From Chrysophaeum taylorii (lineage: Eukaryota > Sar > Pelagophyceae > Pelagomonadales > Pelagomonadaceae), in the NCBI GenBank assembly GCA_029834535.1, contig JAQMWT010000203.1, positions 62,001 to 126,000 on the forward strand: 64,000 bases of DNA. Direction: 5' to 3'. The stretch's first letter is position 1, and every line of letters begins with the position of its first letter. A program made the position numbers and the translations under genes. The notes under the pieces were generated by a model. The model searched no databases and had not been told where the DNA came from. It saw only the letters and a list, made by a program, of their open reading frames with translations. Below, one piece after another: positions 10,529-21,899 of this stretch.

Positions 10529-10557
10529 TTAGTCCTAATCCTTACCCCTCAACCAGA

Positions 10558-11382
10558 ATGGAACGCTTGAGCGAGTACGAACAGCTGCGCATCGCAAACA
10601 TCTTGCGAAACGAAAAGGAGCTCGCGCGGCTCGGACTCGACGTGAGCGCTCTGACGAATGCTGCGCTCGGACGGGCGGCGCCGACCAAGGCGACGCGGCG
10701 GCGCGCGATTCGCGAAAATATTCGCGTCGAACCGACGCGACGGTCTGAGCGTTTGAAGGGTCTCCCTGCCCCCGACGCCGGGGAGCTCCCCGAAGAGGAA
10801 CCCCCCCGCAAGAAAGAACGGCGCGGAAACGTTTCCGCGCCGCCTCCTCGGAGCGCTCTGAGCATTCGTAATTTGGATTTGGACGCGTCGCGTCTCGAGG
10901 TTGGGAAAATAATTGAACCGCTCGGTAACCAAGCGAAGCTCGCCGTGATGAACGCCGCGTCGTCGGTGCCGCCCACCTTCTCTCGAATGTCGGGGATCCA
11001 GGAGTGGCGGAATGCGGTCATGCTTTTCGTCAACGTTTACGGCGAAGGCTACAAAAATGTTTTGTTGAACGAAGGGCGCGAAATAACGTGGTTCGCCCAG
11101 TCCCGACAATGGGAAGGAACGCCCGTTATCCAGCGTCTCATCAACCACGCTGGCGGCGACCTCGACGGCGAGGTTTATGAGGAGACGCCCGTGCATTTGT
11201 TCTGCCGAGAGGAAGGCAAAGGATTTGTTTACTGCGGACGTCTAACGTATCTCGGCCACGATCCTCACCGAATTCCGATTCGGTTCGTCTGGCGCCTCGA
11301 CGACTTCGACACGCTCCAGCGCATGCCGCCCTTTTCCGGTCTGCTTGAAGCGGCGGCTGCCCTCCTCCCCGTGACGGACTGA
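10558..11382 (+). CDS. conserved hypothetical protein with WFA / YCGRL / FVWRL motifs
   Basis: An intact 274-codon frame starts at ATG 10558. The N-terminus (MERLSEYEQLRIANILRNEK, then LARLGLD) has the YE-LR--NI-RNE---LGL pattern seen at the start of many plant and algal proteins. A basic, Pro-rich linker follows (residues about 55-100, with two possible nuclear signals, RRSERLKG and PPRKKERRG). The C-terminal half is a compact domain: NVYGEGYKNVLLNEG, EITWFAQS, VHLFCREEGKGFVYCGRL and IRFVWRLDD. I have seen this motif order in uncharacterised proteins of algae and plants but cannot assign a function. A nuclear or nucleic-acid role is inference from the basic linker. No intron is needed. A Helitron-like end lies 29 nt upstream, so the 5' UTR and perhaps the promoter must lie in or be replaced by that element. 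Confidence 0.72.
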   Translation: MERLSEYEQLRIANILRNEKELARLGLDVSALTNAALGRAAPTKATRRRAIRENIRVEPTRRSERLKGLPAPDAGELPEEEPPRKKERRGNVSAPPPRSALSIRNLDLDASRLEVGKIIEPLGNQAKLAVMNAASSVPPTFSRMSGIQEWRNAVMLFVNVYGEGYKNVLLNEGREITWFAQSRQWEGTPVIQRLINHAGGDLDGEVYEETPVHLFCREEGKGFVYCGRLTYLGHDPHRIPIRFVWRLDDFDTLQRMPPFSGLLEAAAALLPVTD

Positions 11383-11819
11383 CTTTATTCGTACTCTGGT
11401 CGGTGCTTTCAGTCTCGTTGGAACCACATCATCCTTAAGCATGGGGATTTGCGTCTGTCGGAGAGTCTCGATTGTGATCGAAGAAAGACGACGGTGATAG
11501 CAACACCACACGACATCCTTCTTTCTTGTCGTGAAATATGTGGACGAGGCTGAAGCCCCGAGTGCCTGTTGTTGCCGGGGTGGGTCCTGCCTACGACTTC
11601 GGACAGATCAAGCGGCCCGAATAAAGCTCGAGCGGTCAAGGTACCTACCTACCTACATTTTCGATCGGAGTTTGTCCTTCTAATCACCATACGCGGCGCC
11701 TCGAGAAAAGAAACCGTCCGCTCGCATTGAGTGGTGGTGGCCAAGAGCTGGGCGGCGTCGGTCAATTATTATGTAACACCGTGCGCGAAAGAGCGTGAGT
11801 CTCGGCAAAGAGATCAGCG
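11383..11819. other. no recognised gene
   Basis: This stretch follows the 274-codon gene and precedes the inverted-repeat transposon. It contains ACCT repeats near 11640-11655. I see nothing else. Confidence 0.4.
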
Positions 11820-14800
11820 TTGGGAATTCACTGGGCTCACTTCACGAGGTTCACTGAATTTTCTGGTTCACTTCACTTTACTTTCGTCCGAAGTCCACTG
11901 TTCACTTCACGTTCATTCACTTTGGTTGACGGCCTGACCCTGACCCCGTCTGATATGAGCCAAGCTCGTTCTCCGCCTTGAAGTGGGCCGGCCCCAAGAG
12001 GGCATGGTCGTCTGTCTGTCTGCCACGTGCCTTTCTTGAAGTCTCTCGTCACATTCAGGCGCTCCCAGCACCGGATACACACATGCGTCGTCGCCGCCTT
12101 CCCACTGGTCAACGCGGTGGTCAGGATGATTTTCCTTCAGTCGACGCGCGCAGTCCCACCACCACCCCTTGGAAAGACCTGGTTGATGATCGTCCACTTT
12201 TGTTGCCGGGCGTGTTTGTTCCACGTCACAACATCGACGTCGCAGTCGGCTCGTTCTCGAAAACTTCCTCCTTCTGTTAACACCGCGTTTAAATTCCTCC
12301 TCATCATCAACATTATTCTCCACCTCCAGGTAGCGCAGCGCGACTGGGACGTGTTGACAGCTCACCAAGAAACAGAAGCCAGACCAAAAAAAGGAGGGCG
12401 TTTTTTATGACGGCCGTGGGCGTTGTGGCAGCAGCCTCGAAGGGTAAATCGGACGATATTACGAGATACTTCATGGCCATGCCCAGCCAGGCAAAGCACT
12501 CTTCCCTGATGATGGCGTTCTCGGCTCGGCACTGCGTGTACACGTCGGTGCGGATTTTTTCCAAGCGCACCTTTGACTGACGACGAAGATCATCGCAACC
12601 AAATAATTGAGGCGGCGTAGTATTACCGCGGCAGTGGCGGCGGAAAAGGCAAGCGCCCTCGTTCATGACTCGAAAGGTGCTGTTTGATGAATGGGTGGAC
12701 GCTGAATATTTTTGCTTTGTTGTTCGAAAATCTTGAAGCACGTCGTTACGAAGTGTTATGAAGCGGCTTTCGGCGATCCATTCGCCCCCCAGGTGCAGCA
12801 TGACGGCGGCGGGACACTCAAGGATAAAAAGTTCAAGCGACAGGCCATTGGCCTTGTATCCTTTCATCTGGCCCGATTGAAGTGGCGTTGAGACGGTGTT
12901 CCCGCGTGGGCCTCGTTCCAGCTGACGACGGAACCGATTCCGGCACGGCTTCTCTGCTCCGTTCTGTGGTCGCAGATCGTGCGGGAATCGATATCGATTT
13001 GGCGGCCGCAACCATGGTTCAAGACCGGGCTCCCAATTCGGCGTCGCCGAAGAAGCTTTTTGTTGAGGTCGAAGCGTCTGACATGCATGATATGTCTCAA
13101 AGATCTACCGGCAGCGGCATGTGGCGCCTTGACACGATCCAGAGGCGAGCAGGTGATCAATCCATTCCCAGCTGGCCAGGAGCTGCTGAACAGTGCCCAC
13201 GATGGAGCCAAGTACTTTTCTTACGGCACCACACGTTTGAAGGATCTGCATGCGATTTTGCCATTACAGCCGGGGATATAAATCGCCGAAGCTCAAGCTC
13301 GACCTCAATAAGACGGGCGCGATACCAACTTATTCGTTCCTTGCTTGCGTATGCACAACGTGCTCGAACTGTACACGGCTACCAACACTGGACTCCTCTG
13401 GACAATCAGTGAAAATGAGCAATGGGTGGCGTTGGCTTTGAATTCGAGGCGATTTTTTCTATAATGGATGAGGCCGTTGTTTTCGTGCAACATGAACACT
13501 TATACCTGGGGGCGTGCGCCGCATTGATCAGGCACAACATGATCGAGTCTCTGCGATTGAGCTGGGACGCTAGAAGTCATTGATCTCCCGAACATAAATA
13601 ACTGCGAAATCCATGCCACGTAAGACTGTCTCGATGTTGACGACCTCGACGAGACCGGCAAAAACCTGTCTTGAGCGGGCTATTATTCTCGAATGTGAAC
13701 GTCGGTGTTGCGGGAATAATGACAGCTAGGTGCGTCACTTCGACTACGAGTTCAACGATCGCGAGCTGATTGCCTTCCTTCTTGACTTTCGGACTATCAA
13801 CTGCCGGCACCTGTCGCTCCAGATCAGAGATTTATTTCGGGCCAGGAAGTTGCTTGCTATATGCTCGAGGAAGAATATGTGATTTACGCACGGACTGCAT
13901 TCCACCACGAAAAGGCAAAGACTTCCTCCGAGCCTGCGCCTGCCCGCGATCTCTTGGCGGCACTCGACGCACCCGACGACGCTTGGGACGACGACATTAG
14001 TGGCGACGTGCCTTCTTTTGCTATGCCTGAGAACCAGATATGCCCGATTTTTTCAATGTGGAGGAGTTTGAACAGGTCTTCGCTCTATGGATCATCAGGC
14101 TGTCGAGATCGCTCAACTGGAAAGAGCATTATCCTGAACTTGAGGAAAGAAGGATGAAGTCGGCTTCACAACAGACCTGGCTGCCGTGCTCGACGTTGGA
14201 AAGCTGTATCGACCGCTCACCAGGGAGCAGTATGGGTTCCTTCCTTCCAGACATATGGCGAGAGCCTCCTTCCTCTACGGGATTTTTTTAATTGGTAGTA
14301 CACATGGCGGCGCGCAGCAGAGCTACTACTGTGAGCGCTGCCTGAGCATTGGAAATCTTGTCTCCTGATCGAGGGAAAGAAAAACGTTGCTGCTCGGCGC
14401 GGACGAGACGGACAAAGTTGTTATACTGCGCACGATGAACAAGAATTTCTTCATTGCGGCGGCACTGGTTAAGTACAGGGACCTCGGACACGAGACCGAG
14501 TTTTCCAAAAACGCCGAGATCACCATCCGCGAAGGCTCTTTGGAGATGGAGGGAGAACCAGACGAAGATACCGAAGGTCGGTCGTTCGTTCTTTCTCATC
14601 GCCTAAAGTAGTAAGAAACACTGAACCCCATCCACGGTAACTAACTCCTCCTTCGCCCCGAATTTAACGCGAATGAATCTAAGAGCACCAGACCTAGGAG
14701 GCAATAGCGCGCGGGGGGCACGGAACTGACGGGGCGCGGCGCTGGCGTTAAAAAAAAAAGGTGGCGTTTTCACAAAGGTTCACTTGAACCACGTAGGGTG

Positions 14801-14881
14801 ACGTGTTCACTTCAAACCACTTCACCAATATTGCGTGGCTGGTGAAGTGGTTCGTGCTCACTCGCTGAAGTGAATTCCCAA
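11820..14881 (+). mobile_element. decayed DNA transposon with terminal inverted repeats
   Basis: The ends are inverted copies of TTGGGAATTCACT (11820-11832 and 14869-14881). Next to each end the motif TTCACTTCA recurs several times (11837-11930 and 14775-14870), like the subterminal binding sites of hAT and En/Spm transposases. The interior is about 3 kb. Its plus strand carries broken coding sequence: VINPFPAGQELLNSAHDGAK, then SPKLKLDLNKT, LELYTATNTGLLWTISENE, AVVFVQHEHLYLGACAALIR, and a late piece near 14040-14280 with VGKLYRPLTREQYGFLPS. Frames change repeatedly. The fragments look like one transposase; a hAT-type or related family is my best guess, not certain. I see no convincing target-site duplication. 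Confidence 0.55.
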
Positions 14882-17644
14882 AAATGAAAGAAATCTCTGA
14901 TGATGAAAAGTAGTGTTTCTTGAAGCTCTCGACGCGAGAGGTACGCTCGACGCGCGAACTCGCTCTGCTCTATAGTTCGATCGCGAGTGCTTGAAGTTAT
15001 TTTTCCTGGCCGACTTGAAGGAGAGGGGTTTGTGGCGACTCTAAAAGCAAAACGACGGGACGCCTATCGATGATACATCGCGAGCGCGAACGCTTTCTCC
15101 AGATAAAGGCCAAGAAACTGAGGTGGTTCGAAAAAAACGCGCAGCTTGTGATTTCTTTCGGGCTCTCGAAAAGGCCGTGGACGACGCACTACACCACCGA
15201 GCGGGCGAAAGCCCCTCTATAGTCCTGTCGGCAGGCATCTCCCCGTCACGTGTTCGAGCTCCCTGGAGGAGTGGGACAGGAAAAACTTGGGGCGAGGCGA
15301 GAGCACTTCCGGCTATCGAAGGTTGAGCTCTGGTGCGATCTTCTTGGAGAGGGCTTCAGTTCCGCGTCTCCTTGGCAATGAGGGAACGAGCTGCTCGCGG
15401 GGATCAAGATACCTCAAAGCTATGTGTCGTCTCGCCCAAGAGAGGTGACCGCCATCAAAATCGATCGCCATGATTCGAGGTCTGGTGCGCGTGTTCTCCG
15501 GACAAAAGTCCTGGTGAAAAATGATTCGGCATGTTGTAGACGTTGGAGGAGCCCTGTTCTCCGAGCTCGCCCTGTTCTCCGAGCTCATAGCGTCGCCGAA
15601 CAACGGAGACAAAAAGCTGCGCAGGGCGATGGATGGTAGCAACGGGAGACCGCGAGAAAACGTGCGTGCCCCAGGTGCTCAACTTTAGCACGGAGAGAAC
15701 GTTCATCCGGAATTGATCGAAGACATTCTCCTTCGTCCACGCCACCACGTTCGGCTGGTTCTTCCGTCCGCTGTCGACCCCAACATTCACCAACTCGGTC
15801 TCGCTCGTATTTTGCCTTCGAAGCGGAAGAGAGCTGACGCGCGACGAGTCACCGAGGAGGAGACGATGGTGGACTAAAAAGTACGACGAGATCGCGCGTC
15901 GTTGGACGTCGTCGGCGAGAGTTCGAGACGTACTTTTGAGCCCAGCACGCCTTCGAGGACGCTGTCGGCGCTCGCGATGCATCCGCCGTCCCGACGGCTC
16001 GTTCCGGCCGAAACTTTTGATTACGACGATGGCGTCGAACTAGCGCGCGTGGTAGTCAAGATGAAGACTCGTCGACACCCGTCGACAAAACTAACCTACG
16101 TGCGAGGTCCTCGCGTCCACCGAGATCCGGGTTGCCGAGCGCGAGGCATCGTCGTCGTTGGACACCGACGCGCAGCAGTCCGAAACACTCAAAGAGCCCG
16201 AACCCAGCTCGTCGTCTGGGTCGACACCGAACACCTCCGAAAGAAGTCTTCAACACGGATCGGAGAATCTCTCGCCACAACAATGTCTGATACCAAAGAT
16301 AGAGTCCACCTCCATCATAATGCACCAGTTCTTCTTCTTCGTAAAACCACCACCACCAGGCCGCTCGCGCTCAGACGCTGACGCTTGCAGCAGCAGCTCG
16401 CGCCCAACGCGGCGCGCATCCTCGGGGCCTCGCTGTACCCGGTGCACTCGCGGGTGCTCAACTCTCGCAACCGCAACGCTCGATGATGTCGGACCCTCAG
16501 GAGGCGTTGCTCGTCGTCTATCACTCGAGACTCGCTCGTTTGCGCAGGTGTTGCCTCGCGTTGTTGTTGTCGTCGTTTATCGTCATCGCACAGCGCCTCG
16601 TATCAGTAGTTGCCAAGATTGATGTCCGCGTTCGAACGTATTCCACCCGGTACTGCTGCGGCGAGCGCGGGTCGACGACAAATCCAGAGACTTCGACTCG
16701 ATAAGGACCCTCAAGCCCCGGACGCGCCACAACCGCATCGCGCGGGACCGCAATCTTCACGATTCCGGGATTGCTTTTTTGAAAAAAAAAGCGCGTGCTG
16801 GGCCGATCGTCGAGGTGTTGATCTACGTCGAGAAGAAGAAGAAGAAGAAGATCGTCCTCGAATAATATCTCGAAATTCTGATAATTTTGGGTTTGTTGTG
16901 GTTGTTTTACTTTTTTGCTTCTCTGACCTTTTCGACGTCTACGTAGCTTTCGCTCGCACGGTTTTAATCCCGTAGTACGATCCGAGGAGCGTGCTCGAGG
17001 CCCTGCAGATTCTTGATCCTCGAGGATAGCAAAAAAGCAGGTGGTAGGAAAGGTGGTCGTCATGGATGATCGGTTTGACGATCGCACGCCCAGGGGATCG
17101 TACCCGAGACCGTGGCCACCTTTAAATGGCCGGCCTACGGCTTCATGGTATCTTGATCCCGCGCGAGCGACGACAAACACCTCGAGGTTTTTTTGCCCGA
17201 TTTTTATCAAATCGACCCGTCCCGTCTTTCGATGCAACAATACCAATGTTTGAAACACATCGTGTCGTTTGAACACAGATCGCTTGCCGCCTGCTCGGGC
17301 TGCAGATCCCTTGCGTTCCAACAATGCCTTTCGAGAAAAAAACAACATCCGTCGTATCCAATTTTTGCAACGTTTTTTTGCATAGATATCTCAACGCCGC
17401 GAGCCCGTTCGATCCCTCCGCGCGCAACGAGATCGACCGCGCGCGACTTTTGTGATTCACATTTCGTCGGAGTCTTCATCGAATCCGCCATTGATTCATT
17501 ATTCTTCCGCAGGCAGCCAGGCAGGCAGGCAGGCAGGCAGGCCACGAACTTTTTTGAGTTCAAAAAACGTCGCGTGATCGTCCTCGAGGAGCGGTATAAT
17601 AAATCATCAAGGGTGATGTTTCTCGCTGTTTTATACATCAAGCA
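14882..17644. other. gene-poor stretch with unassigned coding-like pieces
   Basis: No gene is supported. A near-tandem repeat of CCTGTTCTCCGAGCTC lies at about 15553-15585. On the minus strand, near 16590-16770, a frame reads PGLEGPYRVEVSGFVVDP and continues coherently for about 60 residues, but it has no recognisable partner. On the plus strand near 16390-16480, LAPNAARILGASLYPVHSRV looks coding. A CAGG microsatellite is at 17517-17541 and GAA repeats are at 16832-16852. These may be remnants of genes or exons that I could not join. Confidence 0.35.
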
Positions 17645-18290
17645 CACCGCCGCCGCACAGGAAGCAGAAGAAGGAGCTCTTAAAGACTGGCGATGGCGAG
17701 CTCCGACGGGAGGAAGAGGAACGGCATCAATCAATTGGCGCGTCAATCTCTCCAAAAAAAAAAAGAAATCTCGTCGTGGCAAAACCATCTCGAAGAAGCC
17801 CACCGTCACCAAGAAGCCCGCCAAGAAGGCCGTCAACTCTAAGAAGAAGAAGAAGAAGAAGAAGCCTTCGCGCATCTTTCGTGGTATCTTTCTCGTGGCG
17901 ACAAAAAACAAACCCGTCGCATCAAGACGAGCGCTCGAACCAGTGGTGGACGTCCACCACTCGAAACAACGTCAACCGTGATTGGTCCCGCAGTGGTTGC
18001 TGCTTCTTCTTCGGGACGCGCGAAGAAGATTTCGAAAGAAGAAAATTTCGAAAGAAGTGACACTCTGGGCGTGCGAGCACTATCGATAGATCGTCATCGG
18101 CAACGGCTTCCCGAAGGAGAGTTTATTTCTAGACCTCGACGCCCTGATCGCAAAGCACGGGCTGCACCGGAGGCAGGCGCAAACTCAACTGGCCGCCTAC
18201 AGAAAGAAGATGTGTTCTGACTTATTCGAAGGAGGTCCTGCCGTGCGTGCATCTTCTTCGGAAGCTCGTTGACCAGCGGTCAGCCAAGCC
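17645..18290 (+). repeat. segmental duplication, copy 1 (partner 20146-20800)
   Basis: This block matches 20146-20800 along its length, with small indels. Shared features in order are CACAGGAAGCA, a GGAGGAAGAGGAACGG stretch, a poly-A/AG tract, AAGAAGCCCACCGTC with the AAG repeat, and a 3' part encoding LIAKHGLHRRQAQTQLAAYR and ending in EGGPAVRASSSEAR plus a stop. Copy 1 has more differences that interrupt reading (for example a stop in the HYR segment) than copy 2. It thus looks like a partial, decaying duplicate of the 3' end of the gene at 19174-20799. Confidence 0.7.
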
Positions 18291-18318
18291 CTCCGAAAGA
18301 AAAAGACATAGTTCCGTT

Positions 18319-18342
18319 GAGCGAGCGAGCGAGCGAGCGAGC
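18319..18342. repeat. (GAGC)n microsatellite
   Basis: Six GAGC units lie just upstream of the duplicated exon 1 at 18361. The equivalent place before the true exon 1 at 23925 holds two GAGC units and a separate GACA array, so the repeats expanded independently after duplication. Confidence 0.85.
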
Positions 18343-18360
18343 AATCTAGACGACAGCACG

Positions 18361-18590
18361 ATGGCTCCCAGACGTCGACGGAATCGGCGACGCGGTCGTC
18401 CGGCGCCGAGCGAGGCGGAGATTGCGGCTGTCTGCACGAAGATCAAGAGCGAACACCCCGAGGTCGGGGTGAAGCGTGCGTTCCTTTCTTTCGAAGAAAC
18501 CCCGCGTGAGAATCACTCACTCAGGCGTTCACAGCAGCGAAGGGCTAAAGCGCGAACCGCTCTCTAGCGAATTTCGGAGAATCTCCTCAG
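18361..18590 (+). pseudogene. duplicated first exon of the UBE2O-like E2 gene
   Basis: The frame from ATG 18361 (MAPRRRRNRRRGRPAPSEAE, then IAAVCTKIKSEHPEVGVK) is almost identical to exon 1 of the E2 gene at 23925, including its 5' flank (AGTTCCGTTGAGCGAGC). The donor GTGCGT and an acceptor TCACTCAG also have counterparts, and the sequence after the acceptor (GCGTTCACAGC, later AAGCGCGAACCG) resembles the start of exon 2. The match then fades by about 18590 and no E2 domain follows. It is a truncated, probably non-functional duplicate. If transcribed it could give only a short basic peptide. Confidence 0.65.
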
Positions 18591-19173
18591 TTTCTTTTTA
18601 CAAGTTGTGTATGTAGGAGAAAATCACCACTTACCCATCCTTACCCTATCTTTCCTCAAAAGAGACACAGTGCCCCTGGCTGCTGGGAAGGACACTTATT
18701 GCTTGATAGAGAGATCTTGGTCCCAATTCTGTCTGGATCGAACCCAGATGTGGTCGATGTGGTCTCCCTCGTGCTACTGCATGGGCGCTATCTCGTGCGC
18801 CCCGCGACCGGCGCAAGCTCGAACCGGGGCACCCTTTTGGGACATCTCGATGTAGATTCCATCGGCGCTTTGGTAGTTGTGCCGCTTGACGGTACCACAC
18901 TGGAGGCAAGGGTTGATTGAGCTCGCGGCGAGAGATGGGCTTCGTCAGGCGCTCGGAGACACGGGGTCTGCGGGGCCGCGTCGCAAGTTTTGACAACGAC
19001 TATATTTCTCCAAGTATAATAAGAACTGAAAAACTTGAACGGAAGACCATCTGCGGCAACGAATCCAACAATAATAGTAATACTTTGAGGATGTATGCGA
19101 CGTCACGCTTCGCGAACGAACGACCGGTGTGCGAAGCCAAAAACACAGAGGACAGAAGAAACAAGCCCTCGGC
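18591..19173. other. no recognised gene
   Basis: Frames are open on both strands without motifs. The sequence separates the duplicated exon from the next gene candidate. Confidence 0.4.
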
Positions 19174-20799
19174 ATGCCGGCCGCCGCGTCCGGCGCCAAG
19201 CGCGCGAGCGTCCACTACCACTTCTTCACGGCCGACACGTTCCGCGCTGCGAACATCCCGATCCTCGGTCTCCGCCTCGAGCTCCTCCCGCGGTCGCGAG
19301 GCCGTCGAACTTTTTGGCCGAGAGAGGTGAGAGCGCCGTCGATTCTCCGTACTACCGTCACCCCGCACGCAGGCGTTCTGGGGCAACCGGCATCACTTTC
19401 GAATGGTCCTGCGGCGACTACTCAAGCCCTTGGAGGAGTGCCAGGAGCGTCGTCGGAGCTCACGTTGTCGCCTTCGTGCTCGAGCGCAGCGGCCGTGCCG
19501 TGTGCCGAGGTCCCCGTGGTCCACTGTTCTTGCGCGCGCCGCGGCTCGTCGTGCCTCCGCCGCACGTCGTCCTTCTGATGCAGTGTTCAATTCGAGCGAC
19601 GACCAATCGTACCCCCGGCGATCGTCGACGACACCCTCTAGGGCTGATCGCGATCGCCGTGCTCGAGGCCATGCACTCAACCCAGCCCCACGGCGACTAC
19701 AAGATCATGTACGTCCACGCCTTCGTCGTGCCTCAAGCTCGGCGAGAAAAAAAATTTTAGGCGTTTAATTCTAAAACGCGTTTTGACATTCTTTCCTACT
19801 GTCAACTTCGATTTGCTCGTGTCCCTCTAAACACGACACCCCTCCTTCATAGGCAACAGGCGCTTCATCGCCGCGCTGCTCGAGCTCGCGGCGTTCCACT
19901 CGTTTCACGGCATGATCTTCACCGCGACGCTCGGCGAGCAGCGTGCCGTTCTGGATCGCGAACAAGGCCGCGCACTTCAACGACGATGATAAGTTTGTCT
20001 CGATCATCCTCCAAATCTCGTACAACAACTTCGCCGTTGGGTTCAAAAAACCCTCCGCGTCCTCGAACCGCCGCCGCATCCGTTCGCCCACCGGTAACCA
20101 TGCTGCAGGAACCAATCGCCGATCTTTGCCGCCGCCGACTCGACGCCGCGCCACCGCACAGGAAGCACAAGAAGCAGCAGCTCTTGAAGAAGACTGGCGC
20201 GGGCGAGCTCCGACGCGACGGGAGGAAGAGGAACGGCATCAATCAATTGACGCGCCAATCTCTCCAAAAAAAAGAAGAAATCTCGTCGTGGCAAAACCAT
20301 CTCGAAGAAGCCCACCGTCTCCAAGAAGCCCGCCAAGAAGGTCGTCACCTCTAAGAAGAAGAAGAAGAAGAAGAAGCCCTCGTGCATCTTTCGTGGCGAC
20401 AAAAATCAAACCGTCGCATCCGTTGCAGGACATCAAGACGAGCGCTCGAACCAGTGGTGTCCACCACTGAAGCTGTCGCAGCAACGTCAGCCGCGCAGTG
20501 ATTGGTCCCGCTGCTGCACCGGTTGCTTCTTCTTCTTCTTCGGGACGCGCGAAGACGATTTCGAAAAAAGAAGCGAAGGACGAGCTCTAGGCGTGGTTTG
20601 CGAGCACTATCGATATACGTGGTCATCGACGAGTTTCCCGAAGGAGGGCGTGTTCCCCGACCTCGACGCCCTGATCGCAAAGCTCGGGCTGCACCGGAGG
20701 CAGGCGCAAACTCAACTGGCCGCCTACAGAAAGAAGATGCGTTCTGACTTATTCGAAGGAGGTCCTGCCGTGCGTGCCTCTTCTTCGGAAGCTCGTTGA
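19174..20799 (+). CDS. possible multi-exon gene of unknown function
   Basis: Coding-like pieces follow one another on the plus strand. ATG 19174 opens MPAAASGAKRASVHYHFFTA, then DTFRAANIPILG. A likely small intron (19327-19372, GTGAGAG to CGCACGCAG) would join to FWGNRHHFRMVLRRLLKPLE. Near 19860, RFIAALLELAAFHSFHGMIF appears, and near 19945, FWIANKAAHFNDDDKFVSII. Lys-rich sequence (KKPTVSKKPAKKVVTSKKKK) lies at 20310-20380, and the end reads LIAKLGLHRRQAQTQLAAYR to a stop at 20797-20799. The order is plausible for one gene with several short introns and a nuclear-type Lys-rich segment, but I could not confirm each junction. I do not recognise the family. Its 3' part is duplicated at 17645-18290. 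Confidence 0.35.
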
Positions 20800-20800
20800 C
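20146..20800 (+). repeat. segmental duplication, copy 2 (partner 17645-18290)
   Basis: This is the better preserved copy. Its 3' 200 bases keep an open frame from HYRYTWSSTSFPKEGVF to the stop, whereas the partner has an interruption. It overlaps the 3' end of the possible gene at 19174-20799. Confidence 0.7.
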
Positions 20801-21899
20801 CGCACAAATACCCGCGGTGGCTGAGCGGCCTTCTGTCACCAAAAAGCCTTCGTTTTCCGACGACCCGCGTCCTCCATTGTCGAATTACGATGATATCCGC
20901 AATCGCAGGTCAAAAAATAAGGTGGTTCCAACGATTGGCGGCGACGAGGTCGATGCGCTTCCGGGCATCGACACGAACAATGAATAAAGGCGTTTTCAGG
21001 AGCCTCCGGTCGAAGGCGAGGACACTCACGTGAGACCAGATCCTTGATCTGCTGCGGCACCTTTCGCTGCCACGAAAACATGCCGTCCATACCACAACAA
21101 CAACAACAACAATCTTCCCGCGTACGAAAACAAGTCAGCGACGACTTCATGGGACATCAGGAAGATGACTCATCGGGTGGAGCAGCGTTTCATGTTGAAG
21201 CGAAGTGTTCGGGTGGAAGAAAAAATTCGGTTGGTTTCAATCTGCGCATCGGTTGGGTTTTCGAACATTCGCAACCTTCGAAGGTGCCGGATCACCACCA
21301 TCTTGGGATGACGAAATTCATGCGGATCCTTTGGAATGGACGGCGCGTTCCTTGCATCGGGGTGGCCTCGCGACAAGGCTGATTGAGGTGCCCATTCATT
21401 TGTAAATTCCAAATTGGTCACCTTCATTACCGCGAATCGTACACGTTTAGGCTGGGTCGAGGGCACCATCGTATTGACCAGCGCACCCGATGTGCACCTT
21501 GCTCGAGTGGACCGCTCCCTAGCTCCGCCGCTGACTCCGATCGGACCGTCGTGGATCTCGCGCTCGCTGTTGGTTGACCGCCCCCGGATATTATCAAAAT
21601 GCAGCGGGTGGGCCTCGAGAACAAGGTTTGGTGGTCGGTCTACTCCCTTCCTCGCGACGGACGGCTGTACGTTTCTTGACGCACGTGTCCCTCCTTCTGC
21701 GGCGGACCGTGCTTGGTGCGTCCGGCGCTTGAAGACACTCATAAATCCATGCTGCCGGTCATGTTGGGCCCGGGGATTTGGGCTGATCGCGCTATGGCAC
21801 GCAGGCAGGTGTCTCCCTTGGTGACGTTGCCTTGCGCATGGTTGACGGCCACCTGCGCATATTTGAGGTGCGAGACACGGGTGGTGGTAGCGCGCTTGA
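20801..21899. other. no firmly supported gene
   Basis: A CAA repeat lies at 21095-21113. A long minus-strand frame continues from the NIPA-like pseudogene, but beyond the transporter C-terminus its product has no recognisable features. It is probably read-through. Confidence 0.4.

Noticed and set aside
12313-13011. 232-codon minus-strand frame inside the inverted-repeat transposon
   Set aside because: The coherent transposase-like fragments are on the plus strand. The minus-strand product has no recognisable domain, although a short real gene there cannot be fully excluded.
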